Under the pieces are notes generated by a model, which saw only the letters and a program-made list of their open reading frames with translations, was not told where the DNA came from and did not search any database. 64,000 nt of DNA, from the NCBI GenBank assembly GCA_047921215.1, contig JBLRWO010000016.1, positions 1-64,000 of the forward strand. Reading direction: 5' to 3'. Below are positions 1-8,369 of the stretch, one piece after another. Position 1 is the first letter of the stretch. Each line of letters opens with the position of its first letter. Made by a program: the position numbers and the translations under genes. The stretch is from RECM01 sp047921215. Lineage in GTDB: Bacteria; Bacteroidota; Rhodothermia; Balneolales; Cyclonatronaceae.

Positions 1-76
1 GTTCGGCTAATGCTTCCCCCTGTCGGGTGCATAGGAGACTTGCACTCCCAAGTGAATGCGCCCTGCCGGGCGCACT
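1..76. other. Hairpin-rich sequence at window edge
   Basis: Two short inverted repeats lie close together: GTGCA (27-31) with TGCAC (41-45), and GCGCCC (58-63) with GGGCGC (68-73) around a TGCC loop. No open frame here looks coding. It could be the end of a structured RNA or mobile-element remnant entering from the left, but the window cuts it off. It does not fold as a tRNA. Confidence 0.3.
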
Positions 77-79
77 AAA

Positions 80-116
80 AAAAAAACCCGGTACGATAGC
101 CATACCGGGTTTTTTT
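80..116. terminator. Bidirectional rho-independent terminator
   Basis: The stem is AAAAAACCCGGTA paired with TACCGGGTTTTTT (about 81-93 with 103-115) around a 9-nt loop. It has an A-run on one side and a T-run on the other, so it can end transcripts in both directions. On the minus strand it lies 24 bp after the stop codon of the RNA-binding protein gene. Confidence 0.85.
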
Positions 117-139
117 ATAAGTAATTACCGCCGAAAGAA

Positions 140-460
140 CTATCTGCGGTATCCACCACGATCGCGATCACCACCGCCACCGCCACGGTTACGGTCGAAT
201 GACCGTTGCGGACGGTCTTCGCGAGGACGTGCTTCATTAACGATGAGGTTGCGCTGCATGAATTCGGTTTCATGCAGATCTTCAATTGCACGATTGGCTT
301 CATCGTCGTTTTCGAATTCAACGAATGCGAATCCTTTGGAACGACCGGTGAATTTATCGCTGATTACATTTACAGAAGAAACGGTTCCAAATTGTGAAAA
401 AAGTTCTTCCAGATCTTGTTCTCTGCACTGGTAGCTGAGATTTCCTACGTAGAGTTTCAT
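140..460 (-). CDS. RRM-type glycine-rich RNA-binding protein
   Basis: This 106-residue protein has a single RNA recognition motif at about residues 1-80. RNP2 is LYVGNLSY near the N-terminus and RNP1 is SKGFAFVEF near residue 42. A short Arg/Gly/Asp-rich tail (residues 82-106, rich in RGG-like triplets) follows. Such proteins act as cytoplasmic RNA chaperones in many Bacteroidota and cyanobacteria and are often cold-induced. The ATG at 460 is the natural start because RNP2 begins two residues later. The gene stands alone and is followed by a strong terminator. The specific RNA targets cannot be told from the sequence. Confidence 0.93.
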   Translation of the reverse strand: MKLYVGNLSYQCREQDLEELFSQFGTVSSVNVISDKFTGRSKGFAFVEFENDDEANRAIEDLHETEFMQRNLIVNEARPREDRPQRSFDRNRGGGGGDRDRGGYRR

Positions 461-682
461 TGAGATAATTGTCTATTAGAGATTGTGTTTGTAAGAAGTC
501 GGCTAACGGCAGATCACTGGCGGGAAAAGAGATTCACGGAACAGAAACTGGGAAGCCTATCTTAACAATCAAGTTACGAATAGTTTTCTGATAAAAAAAA
601 ATATCTGACATCAACATTTTTAGAAAGCGATTGATTTTTAATAGTCTGCACCCACAAGACACAGCAGGCTGCACCGCTGACC

Positions 683-1426
683 TTACCTCAGCACATCTTC
701 CAGTTCGAGCGAAGCCTCACTTTTCTCATCCCTGTATTTAACAATGAGGGCACACACAGCCTGCAGTCCGTTTTTGCGGGCCCAGGCCAATCGGTCGCTT
801 ACCGGGCGGCTGCCGGCTACTACCACGGCATTTTCGGGGATGGGTTCACCCCTCTCCAGGCGCCGTTCCCGCACACAGTCGTACACGGGAATACCCTGCG
901 ACAATACCACGCCCGGAGCGATAACCGCCCTTTTTGACACCTGTATTCCCTCAACAATCACTGTACCGGCACCAATAAAGGCCTCATCCTCCACAATAAC
1001 GGGAGATTGACCCACCGGCTCCAGTACGCCACCGATCTGTACACCCGCCGAAAGATGCACTCTTTTTCCTATCTGAGCGCATGAGCCCACCAGTACATGC
1101 GAATCGATCATGGTGCCCTCATCCACATAAGCACCGACATTTATGTAGGAAGGTGGCATGACAATCACACCCGGCGCCACGTAGCTTCCGCGCCTGACCG
1201 ATGAGCCACCCGGCACCACGCGTATACCCTGTTCCGGAGTGAATTGGCGCGGTAGCAGGTTGTGTTTATCCACAAAACCGTCGTGGCCGACCAGCTTTCC
1301 GGCCCTGAAAGCATCCAGAATGGCCTCCTTCACCGCCCTGTTGGCCGCCCAGTGGCCATCCACTTTTTCGGCGCTTCGAATTTCACCCGATTCCAGTCTA
1401 TCGAGAATAATTTCCCATGTACTCAT
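683..1426 (-). CDS. dapD: Tetrahydrodipicolinate N-acyltransferase DapD
   Basis: This 247-residue cytoplasmic enzyme acylates 2,3,4,5-tetrahydrodipicolinate (normally from succinyl-CoA) in the diaminopimelate/lysine pathway. An alpha-helical N-terminal part (1-80) is followed by hexapeptide repeats forming a left-handed beta helix (about 80-190), including PPSYINVGAYVDEGTMIDSH and GGVLEPVGQSPVIVED, which are typical of DapD. It is slightly shorter than the roughly 270-residue family norm. It is the last gene of dapB-dapA-dapD, 117 bp after dapA. Succinyl rather than acetyl transfer is inferred from similarity. Confidence 0.93.
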   Translation of the reverse strand: MSTWEIILDRLESGEIRSAEKVDGHWAANRAVKEAILDAFRAGKLVGHDGFVDKHNLLPRQFTPEQGIRVVPGGSSVRRGSYVAPGVIVMPPSYINVGAYVDEGTMIDSHVLVGSCAQIGKRVHLSAGVQIGGVLEPVGQSPVIVEDEAFIGAGTVIVEGIQVSKRAVIAPGVVLSQGIPVYDCVRERRLERGEPIPENAVVVAGSRPVSDRLAWARKNGLQAVCALIVKYRDEKSEASLELEDVLR

Positions 1427-1543
1427 AACAAAGTCTCAATAATAATTCGTTTTAAACGCCCTGCCGTCAGTTTCAGCCTGGCTCAATCCATGCTTGAAAT
1501 TTCCGGCACAAACCGGGTGCAATAACGGCCGTTCAAACCTGAT

Positions 1544-2473
1544 CTATGCATTTTCTGTTTCCCGGATAAAATACGCACTGTGGGCCTGAAACCATGTGTT
1601 AACATTTCCGGATGCATCCAGAATTTCCTGCATGCATACCATGTCTGAATGGTGCAGCGGAGGTTTCAGGGCAGGTGATCCGATCCGGCCCATACTTGCG
1701 AGGAGGCTTTTGACGGGTACGGGATTGGAGGCAGTAAACAGGGAATCGCTCACCGCTCTCCACATGCCGATATCGAGCTGCCTGAGCTGGAAATCGAGTG
1801 CCATACGGGTGTACAACCGGGTTTCATCAGGCCATGCATTTGATGCAACCGATACCAGCCCGGCCGCTCCCAGGGGGGCAAAATCGGGAATCATGGCATC
1901 ATCCCCGCTGTAAACAAGCCCTTTTCCGGCCGCTTTAAAGTACCGACTGAACTGCACCTGCGATCCGCTGGCCTCCTTGATAGCCCAAAATGCGGGATGA
2001 GCATTCAGCCGCTCAACCGCTTCGATGCTCAGGGCACATGCGCTGCGTCCGGGCACATTATACAGCATTACCGGCCGCGACGACCTGTCCATCAGGGTTT
2101 TAAACCAGTGGTACTGTCCGTTCGGACCCGGTTTGGCATAGATCGGGGTAACCATCAGGTAGGCGTCGAGCGGCTGCGTTTCCAGAAATGCCAGCCAGCT
2201 CAGTGCCGACTCCATATTGTGGCCGCCCACGCCGGCCATAACCGGTACGGTCAGCTTCCTGGAGCCCGTGTATTCCACGATTTCCCGCTTCTCCGTATCC
2301 GTCAGGTTCAGTGCCTCACCCGTGCTGCCAAGTATGAGGATACCGTTACCGGCCTGCTCCTGCTCTGTAAGCAGGCAGCCAAGGTCTTTCTCTGATACCC
2401 GGCCAAACGCATCGAGCGGTGTTATAAGGGCCGTCCACAGAATGTTATCGGGTCGATGATTGGGTTTTGTCAT
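1544..2473 (-). CDS. dapA: 4-hydroxy-tetrahydrodipicolinate synthase
   Basis: This 309-residue (beta/alpha)8-barrel aldolase condenses pyruvate with aspartate semialdehyde, the first committed step of lysine/DAP synthesis. Visible motifs are GSTGEALNLT (substrate carboxylate binding), YNVPGRSA (catalytic Tyr) and AIKEASG (Schiff-base Lys). Length is close to the family norm of about 295. It follows dapB by 61 bp and precedes dapD on the same strand, so the three are probably one transcript. No riboswitch or leader was recognised. Confidence 0.95.
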   Translation of the reverse strand: MTKPNHRPDNILWTALITPLDAFGRVSEKDLGCLLTEQEQAGNGILILGSTGEALNLTDTEKREIVEYTGSRKLTVPVMAGVGGHNMESALSWLAFLETQPLDAYLMVTPIYAKPGPNGQYHWFKTLMDRSSRPVMLYNVPGRSACALSIEAVERLNAHPAFWAIKEASGSQVQFSRYFKAAGKGLVYSGDDAMIPDFAPLGAAGLVSVASNAWPDETRLYTRMALDFQLRQLDIGMWRAVSDSLFTASNPVPVKSLLASMGRIGSPALKPPLHHSDMVCMQEILDASGNVNTWFQAHSAYFIRETENA

Positions 2474-2534
2474 GATGGAATATCCGTGTTGTCGGGTCGT
2501 TGATTGGGTGCTCTCATAATGTGCTCTCTGCTTT

Positions 2535-3233
2535 TTATGGTGATGTGATCAGGTTATGCTGCACGGTATCCCGGAAATCGTGCAGGCCGGGTGGCAGCGG
2601 CGGCAGGCCGTTACACAACCTTTTTGACGCCCACAGGGCCCCTTCAGCAAACAACTTGCGGTCGAGGGCCTCATGCGTCAGGGTGATTTTCTCATAGGAC
2701 GTTGCAAGGGTAAGTGCGTGGAATCCGTTTACATCACCGGTCCTTTCGGATGTGATGGTCACCTCTCTGCCCAGCCGCTGCTTCCACGCCAGGGCCGTGC
2801 CGCTCGGGCTGTCTTTTTTCGATGTATGATGTACTTCGTGCAGATCGAAGCGGATATCGTTTAACAGCGCCTCCGCATCGCGCATTACATCGATCATTGA
2901 ACAGACCAGGTTCATGCCCAGGCTGAAATTACTACCGTGAATCCAGCTATGGCCCTTTTCGGCAAGCATCGATGAGAAAGCATCACGTCCGCCCGGCCAG
3001 GCAAAACCGGTACTTCCAGATACCACAGGCACACCCGAAGCGATCAGTTCCGGGATATAGATCTGGAAAGCGTCTCCCGGCAGGAAGCTGATGATACAGT
3101 CATGACCCTTAAGCAGTGCCGCAGCCGGTCTGTGATCCCGGTCAAATACGGTTACGGCATGGTCGGGCAGACTTTCCGTGAGTTCAATGATGTGGCGGCC
3201 GGTTTTGCCTTTTCCAAGCAGGGCGATCTTCAC
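2535..3233 (-). CDS. dapB: 4-hydroxy-tetrahydrodipicolinate reductase
   Basis: This 232-residue NAD(P)H-dependent reductase converts the DapA product to tetrahydrodipicolinate. It has an N-terminal Rossmann nucleotide-binding segment (KIALLGKGKTGRHI) and the DapB signature EVHHTSKKDSPSGTAL, with the catalytic His and Lys, near residue 133. The start is GTG at 3233, placed by a GAGGT ribosome site a few bases upstream and by the usual MKIALLG N-terminus. At 232 residues it belongs to the short DapB type common in Bacteroidota. It is first in the dap operon. Confidence 0.94.
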   Translation of the reverse strand: MKIALLGKGKTGRHIIELTESLPDHAVTVFDRDHRPAAALLKGHDCIISFLPGDAFQIYIPELIASGVPVVSGSTGFAWPGGRDAFSSMLAEKGHSWIHGSNFSLGMNLVCSMIDVMRDAEALLNDIRFDLHEVHHTSKKDSPSGTALAWKQRLGREVTITSERTGDVNGFHALTLATSYEKITLTHEALDRKLFAEGALWASKRLCNGLPPLPPGLHDFRDTVQHNLITSP

Positions 3234-3274
3234 AGGGCTACCTCACTATGCAATGAATTATGTAACAGGTTTGA

Positions 3275-3448
3275 TATTATCATTCGTCTCCGGATTTTTC
3301 AGGTACAGAAAACAGTTTACCCGAAAAGGTGGAGCCGGATGCGCCCTCATGGAAAGGATTGGTGGAGAAGTATGAAGGCGAAAAGCTTTTGAGGAGCCAA
3401 TCACCCAAAGCGCTCCACGAAAGCCTTTACAGGAAAGACGAATCGTGA
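3275..3448 (+). pseudogene. Possible C-terminal coding remnant, unrecognised
   Basis: An open frame of about 57 codons without a start codon ends at TGA 3446-3448. Its composition (charged; ends ...KALHESLYRKDES) looks like a genuine protein tail, and codon choice resembles the neighbours. A stop at 3272-3274 cuts it off upstream and it lies beside the dapB start. I read it as a decayed gene end, but chance is possible. The rest of the gap (3449-3653) shows nothing I can name. Confidence 0.25.
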
Positions 3449-3653
3449 CAGTCCCGGGGATTCAGCCCACGGAACCAATACCAGCGGCGGTCATTCACCG
3501 TGTGTATTTCGGCAGGAAGTCCCATTGCCACCGGTCATCGGCACTCCTGATTATCAAGAGCATGACACCTACCGGTGGGTACCTGACTTCTGCACCTCTT
3601 CAGGTCAGGTCAATAATATCACTATAATACGTGGGATACAATCCCGTTTTCCA

Positions 3654-4523
3654 TCAATAGGTTTTGGTCATTGATGATGCAACCACGATCGTGAAATCGG
3701 CTTTCTGAAGCTGATCCGTCTGTACATCGGCCGGATCTTCCGCCTCGATGGTTGTTATGGTAAGTATCCTGATTTCGGGTACCAGCCTCTTCAGATACCA
3801 GTTTATGCCCTCATAGTTGTCGGAATGATAGGAACCGTTCAGGTGCAGAAACCGTACGCCGCCATACAAATTCCGGTGGATAAACCAGGCCATCGTTGCA
3901 TCCTTCACGGCCTGGGCATAGATCAGGTTCGGAGTTCCGTGTCCACCCATCATGTCCAGCATGGCTTTGTACATGGGCAGCTCCGTATCGACGGTTATGG
4001 GTAGTGGCGCTATCCATTTTTGCGCTTCGGCCGAAAACTGCTCCAGAACCTCCAGGCCGTTTCCGTTCACTGCCGACGCATACCGCCGCGGGATGTTGGT
4101 AGCTATGAGCCTGACATCGCCGGTTCGCGCAAATTCCAGTATGGGCTTGTAGTCGGTGGCATAGTTGTTCCAGAGCCGAACCTCCCGCTCAAAATTGTTC
4201 TGGCTGATGAGACCCGAAAAATACTCGTCGATCAGCACCTGATTATCGGCCTCGAACATCTCCATGCCCACGGCGAGAGGCCTCGGATCCGATGCCAGCG
4301 TTTTTGTGAGTTCCAGCTGCAGCCAGTGTGCCACCGCGTTATTGTGCAGCTCACCGAACATTATTACCGGGTACGTGAGGGCAACATCAGCCATTGTACT
4401 GTAAGGTACCTGATTGCCATCTTTCTGGTAAATAAGGTAGGCCGGCTTGTCGGCCGAGGCCGACAGGGGGAACATCAATACCAGTAATATCAGCGGGCAG
4501 AGAACATTTTTGAGCAATGTCAT
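3654..4523 (-). CDS. ChaN-family haem-binding protein, secreted
   Basis: This protein of about 289 residues has an N-terminal hydrophobic signal segment (LLKNVLCPLILLVLMFPLSASA) followed by a ChaN/haem-binding domain (PF04187 type). Family motifs seen are FGELHNNAVAH near residue 56, GMEMFEADNQ near 86 and NNYATDYKPIL near 120. ChaN proteins bind haem and are linked to iron uptake. It lies 152 bp downstream of hemF on the same strand, which fits a haem-related role. I chose ATG 4523; a TTG two codons upstream (4529) is also open. There is no lipobox cysteine, so it is probably periplasmic rather than lipid-anchored. Confidence 0.8.
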   Translation of the reverse strand: MTLLKNVLCPLILLVLMFPLSASADKPAYLIYQKDGNQVPYSTMADVALTYPVIMFGELHNNAVAHWLQLELTKTLASDPRPLAVGMEMFEADNQVLIDEYFSGLISQNNFEREVRLWNNYATDYKPILEFARTGDVRLIATNIPRRYASAVNGNGLEVLEQFSAEAQKWIAPLPITVDTELPMYKAMLDMMGGHGTPNLIYAQAVKDATMAWFIHRNLYGGVRFLHLNGSYHSDNYEGINWYLKRLVPEIRILTITTIEAEDPADVQTDQLQKADFTIVVASSMTKTY

Positions 4524-4675
4524 ATCCAATAATTATTTTTCCCGGGTGTGAATTTCTAAAACGATTTTTCGGACGGCCTCATAACGACCCTATCCAATTC
4601 TGCAAAATACATACCTGCAAGATTATTACAACCGCCCGGATTCAAAAATTTCGATTTAGTGGCACTTTCCTGTTA

Positions 4676-5584
4676 TCAGATCACCCAGTCGCGCGGCTCA
4701 CGAAGTACCGCGATCAGTTCTTCCTCACGGGAACCCGGTTCGACCCGAAAATCGTAGTCCCAGCGTACCCTGGGCGGCAGGCTCATCAGTATGGATTCCA
4801 CCCGTCCGTCGGTTTTGAGGCCGAAGAGTGTTCCCCGGTCATGGATCAGGTTGAACTCCACATACCGGCCGCGGCGGATCTCCTGCCAGTAGCGCTCCGC
4901 TTCCGTCCAGCTGTGATGCATCCGGCGTTCGGCAACCGGCAGATAGGATGGCAGGAACGCCTCGCCGGCATCCCTTACAAAGGCAAACCGCTCTTCTTTG
5001 GTGAAGGCTTCTCCGGCCCGCAGGTAGTCGAAAAACAGCCCGCCGACACCCCTGCTTTCGTTGCGGTGCGCATTGCGGAAATAGGCATCGCACTCCTTCT
5101 TGAACTCCGGATAAAATCCGGGGTGGTGCCGGTCGCAGACCCTTTTTAGCACAGTATGGAAATGCCGGGCATCCTCTTCAAACAGGATGTAGGGCGTAAG
5201 ATCGGCCCCGCCGCCGAACCAGGAATCACTGACCGGGCCTGATTCTTCAGCCCTGATCTCGAAATAGCGGAAGTTCGCATGAACCGTAGGCACATACGGG
5301 TTTTCGGGATGCAGAACGAGCGAGATGCCTGCCGCGAAAAAAAATCCGCCCTCCACGTTGAAACGGCTGCGGATCAGTTCAGGCAATTCGCCGTGCACCA
5401 CCGATGTGTTGACTCCACCCTTTTCAAAAACCCCTCCATTGGCGATTACGCGGGTCAGCCCGCCACCGCCACCGGGGCGCTCCCACCTGTCTTCACGGAA
5501 ACGTTCAACCCCGTCTAGTTCTTCCAGGGCCGTACAGATCCGGTTTTGCAGATCGTGGATCCATTCTGTGAATTGTTCACGCAT
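4676..5584 (-). CDS. hemF: Oxygen-dependent coproporphyrinogen III oxidase
   Basis: This 302-residue enzyme oxidatively decarboxylates coproporphyrinogen III to protoporphyrinogen IX using O2. It shows the HemF signatures SVVHGELP, SWFGGGADLTPYIL and the C-terminal VEFNLIHDRGTLFGL, and the length matches the family. It is the last gene of the hem operon. Its ATG overlaps the hemE stop by 8 bp. Presence of HemF implies an organism that makes haem under oxic conditions; no hemN is visible in this window. Confidence 0.95.
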   Translation of the reverse strand: MREQFTEWIHDLQNRICTALEELDGVERFREDRWERPGGGGGLTRVIANGGVFEKGGVNTSVVHGELPELIRSRFNVEGGFFFAAGISLVLHPENPYVPTVHANFRYFEIRAEESGPVSDSWFGGGADLTPYILFEEDARHFHTVLKRVCDRHHPGFYPEFKKECDAYFRNAHRNESRGVGGLFFDYLRAGEAFTKEERFAFVRDAGEAFLPSYLPVAERRMHHSWTEAERYWQEIRRGRYVEFNLIHDRGTLFGLKTDGRVESILMSLPPRVRWDYDFRVEPGSREEELIAVLREPRDWVI

Positions 5585-6629
5585 ACTCTTTTACCGTGTC
5601 AAAAAACGCCCGGGCATTATCGACAGGAACATTGGGAGTGATGCCATGGCCGAGATTGGCAATATAGCGGCGAACGCCGAAACGATCGATCATCCGGCGG
5701 GTCAGCTTAACAATACCTGCCGTTGGCCCAAGCAGTCTCGACGGGTCCAGGTTGCCCTGCAGGGTAATCTCATTGCGGGTCGCCTCACGGGCATACTCGG
5801 GAGTCACGGTCCAGTCAACGCCAAGGGCTGATGCTTTGGTGCGCTGTTTGAGGGCTTCAAGCGCGTACCAGGATCCTTTGGCGTATAGAATTACCGGTGC
5901 GTGACCGGCCAGGGCATCGGCAATCTGTTTCAGGTACGGGAAAGAGAACACGTTGAAATCCTCCGGGCTGAGCAGGCCCGACCAGGAATCAAATACCTGA
6001 ACCGCCTGGGCACCGGCCGCCACCTGTGCTTTCAGGTAGCGCACGGTGGTGTCGGCAATCACCTGCAGCAGGTGGGCTGCCGCTTCCGGGTGGGTGTAGC
6101 AGAACGCTTTGGCCCTGCCGAAATCCTTTGATCCGCGGCCTTCCACCATGTAGCAGAGCAGGGTCCACGGTGCACCGGCAAAACCGATCAGCGATGCCTG
6201 CCCGTCGAGGGCTCTCCGGGTGAGTGCAAGGGCCTGCATCACATAGTGCAGCCGGTCTTCCACATCGGGAACAGTGTAGCCAAGCGCGTCTTCTGCGGTG
6301 CGAACAGGGTTCAGGATGCGCGGACCCTCACCCTCCTCAAGGGTTACATGCGATCCCAGCGCCTGGGGTACCACCAGGATGTCGGAAAAAATGATGGCCG
6401 CATCGGGCGCGAACCTCCTGATGGGCTGCATCGTTATTTCAGCGGCCAGTTCGGGGGTTTCGACCCGTTCAAAAAAGCTGTATTTCCCGCGCAGTTCCAT
6501 GTACTCGGGCAGGTACCGGCCCGCCTGACGCATCATCCAGACCGGCGGACGGGCGACATCATCGCCGCGCAGTGCGCACAGCAGCAGGTCGTTTTTCATT
6601 TCGGGAAAGTCAGTCATCGGATACTTCAT
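5577..6629 (-). CDS. hemE: Uroporphyrinogen decarboxylase
   Basis: This 350-residue enzyme decarboxylates the four acetates of uroporphyrinogen III to give coproporphyrinogen III. The family signature PPVWMMRQAGRYLPEY lies near residue 28, with the catalytic Asp in AIIFSDILVV and the second signature GFAGAPWTLLCYM near residue 150. The start at 6629 lies inside the end of hemD (20-bp overlap); an in-frame ATG at 6617 is a possible alternative. Flanked by hemD and hemF. Confidence 0.96.
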   Translation of the reverse strand: MKYPMTDFPEMKNDLLLCALRGDDVARPPVWMMRQAGRYLPEYMELRGKYSFFERVETPELAAEITMQPIRRFAPDAAIIFSDILVVPQALGSHVTLEEGEGPRILNPVRTAEDALGYTVPDVEDRLHYVMQALALTRRALDGQASLIGFAGAPWTLLCYMVEGRGSKDFGRAKAFCYTHPEAAAHLLQVIADTTVRYLKAQVAAGAQAVQVFDSWSGLLSPEDFNVFSFPYLKQIADALAGHAPVILYAKGSWYALEALKQRTKASALGVDWTVTPEYAREATRNEITLQGNLDPSRLLGPTAGIVKLTRRMIDRFGVRRYIANLGHGITPNVPVDNARAFFDTVKEYA

Positions 6630-7440
6630 TGAGGTGTACGGCCATCTCCATCATGGCATCGGGGGTCGCCCTGGCAGCGGTGTAGATTCCGGCCGATCCG
6701 AAGGGCGTGCCTGCATCGGTATGGCGATTTAATTGCCCGGTAACAGCCGATTCGAGTGGATCATATTTTCGGGTTTTCAGCCCGGCAACGGCCAATTTGA
6801 GTGCATCAGCGGTTGTATTTCCGATAGCGATGAGCGGGCAGGTCCACTGGGGCAACGCCCCGCCTTCGAACAGGGCTTCTACCGCCGACGGGCTGTAAAA
6901 AAGGACGGCATCCGGTTTGACGGAAGGAACCGGGATATCGGTTTCAGGAAGCGTGTCATAGACGATAACCTCATGCACAAGCACGCCCGCGGCACCGAGC
7001 CGTTCGCCGAGTTCCGGTCGCCGCCGCACGCCGCACCAGTGAATCACTTCCGTGATCTGTGTGTCGTGAAGGATCCGTTTTGCAAGACCGATGGCATCGT
7101 ATGCATCGGGCGCTTCGGGTATCACTACCGGTACATCCCAGAATTTAGCTTCCACTGCAGTTCCCGGACCGACCGCATAGACCATCGAAGGTCCTGCGGA
7201 TGTTGCCCTTTCGGACATTTCACCGAGTGCGTGCCTGCATCCCGCCACACCGTTGCGGCTTGTAAAAACCCATGGCAGGCGTTGGGTAAGTAGTGGCCTG
7301 AGCTGGTCAGCGGGAGGACTGATCAGACTGATGCGCGTAAGGGGCATCTCGTGCAGGATGATACCATGTTCTTCGGCCGCACTTTTTTCGGTGGATGTGG
7401 CCCGGCGGGTCGTGATTACGTGGAGATGACGCGGGATCAT
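6610..7440 (-). CDS. hemD: Uroporphyrinogen-III synthase
   Basis: This 276-residue protein has the expected two-lobed HemD layout and weak sequence conservation. Recognisable parts are the LPWVFTSRNGV segment, the VYAVGPGTA loop and DAVLFYSPSAVEALFE, which matches the family's conserved F-(T/Y)-S-P/S segment. It cyclises and inverts ring D of hydroxymethylbilane. It is identified mainly by these motifs plus its place between hemC (ATGA overlap) and hemE. Confidence 0.9.
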   Translation of the reverse strand: MIPRHLHVITTRRATSTEKSAAEEHGIILHEMPLTRISLISPPADQLRPLLTQRLPWVFTSRNGVAGCRHALGEMSERATSAGPSMVYAVGPGTAVEAKFWDVPVVIPEAPDAYDAIGLAKRILHDTQITEVIHWCGVRRRPELGERLGAAGVLVHEVIVYDTLPETDIPVPSVKPDAVLFYSPSAVEALFEGGALPQWTCPLIAIGNTTADALKLAVAGLKTRKYDPLESAVTGQLNRHTDAGTPFGSAGIYTAARATPDAMMEMAVHLNEVSDD

Positions 7441-8369
7441 GCCGGCCCCCTCAGGCTGCCGATCACCCGGCGCCCCTGATCGCTGGCCAGTACATGTTCG
7501 GCCGCCCGTTTTCCGATCGATTCCGCCTCAACCAGCGGTAAATCCAGCTCGGTATCGGCTTTCATAGTTCCGTCGATGCTCAGTACCGAGGTTTTCAGGA
7601 AAATCCGGCCCTCACGTACGGTGGCAAGGGCCCCGATCGGTGCGGAACAGCCGCCTTCAAGAACGTTCAGGAACTGCCTTTCGGCACCGGTACACAGTTC
7701 GGTTTCCCGGTGGTGGATGTGCTGCAAAATGGCTCCCAGTTGTTTGTCATCCTGGCGGGTCATTACAGCGAGTGCACCCTGGGCCGGGGCGGGCAGCATC
7801 CAGTCGAGCACCCGGCTGATACGGTCTGCAAGACCCACCCGCTTCAACCCGGCAGCGGCAAAAATGGCGCCTGTCCAGCTGCCAGCATCGAGCTTTTTAA
7901 GGCGTGTGTGCACGTTTCCGCGGATGTCGGTGAGCGTATGACCGGGGTATCGCCCCAGCCACTGGGCGCCGCGGCGGTGGCTGCTTGTGGCGATTGTGGA
8001 ACCGGGGGGCAAATCATCATCACCGGTCAGGTGCAATCCGTCGCGCAGAACCAGTACATCCCGGTGGTCTTCGCGTTCTGTAACAGCGGCTACGGCAAGC
8101 CCGCCGGGCAGGCGCGTGGGGATGTCCTTGAAGGAGTGAACGGCCAGGTCAACGCGGTTTCCGAGCAGTGCATCGTCGAGGGCTTTGGTGAATACTCCCT
8201 TGCCGCCCAGCATGGGAAGCGGTGTGTCAAGTACCAGGTCACCCTCTGTTTTGATGAAGATGAGCTCGGTTTTATGGCCCAGACGGCGGAGCAGTCCTGA
8301 TACATGTTCGGCCTGCCAGGTAGCCAGAATACTGTCTCTCGTGCCTATTCGAAGTACACGGTCAGTCAA
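7437..8369 (-). CDS. hemC: Hydroxymethylbilane synthase
   Basis: This 310-residue porphobilinogen deaminase begins RVLRIGTRDSILATWQA. It carries SSHRRGAQW and the dipyrromethane cofactor loop LEGGCSAPIGA with the anchoring Cys. I place the start at TTG 8369. A GGAGAGG ribosome site lies just upstream, the resulting length equals the family norm, and the TTG overlaps the hemA stop (TTGACTGA), the same 8-bp coupling used by other genes in this operon. The open frame extends to 8456, but that extension is inside hemA and unlike HemC. Confidence 0.95.
   Translation of the reverse strand: MTDRVLRIGTRDSILATWQAEHVSGLLRRLGHKTELIFIKTEGDLVLDTPLPMLGGKGVFTKALDDALLGNRVDLAVHSFKDIPTRLPGGLAVAAVTEREDHRDVLVLRDGLHLTGDDDLPPGSTIATSSHRRGAQWLGRYPGHTLTDIRGNVHTRLKKLDAGSWTGAIFAAAGLKRVGLADRISRVLDWMLPAPAQGALAVMTRQDDKQLGAILQHIHHRETELCTGAERQFLNVLEGGCSAPIGALATVREGRIFLKTSVLSIDGTMKADTELDLPLVEAESIGKRAAEHVLASDQGRRVIGSLRGPA

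Noticed and set aside
1..76. tRNA or rRNA at the left edge
   Set aside because: The hairpins do not form a cloverleaf and no conserved T-loop or anticodon arrangement is present.
27..434. 135-codon plus-strand frame opposite the RRM gene
   Set aside because: It is the antisense of a clear RRM gene and crosses the terminator.
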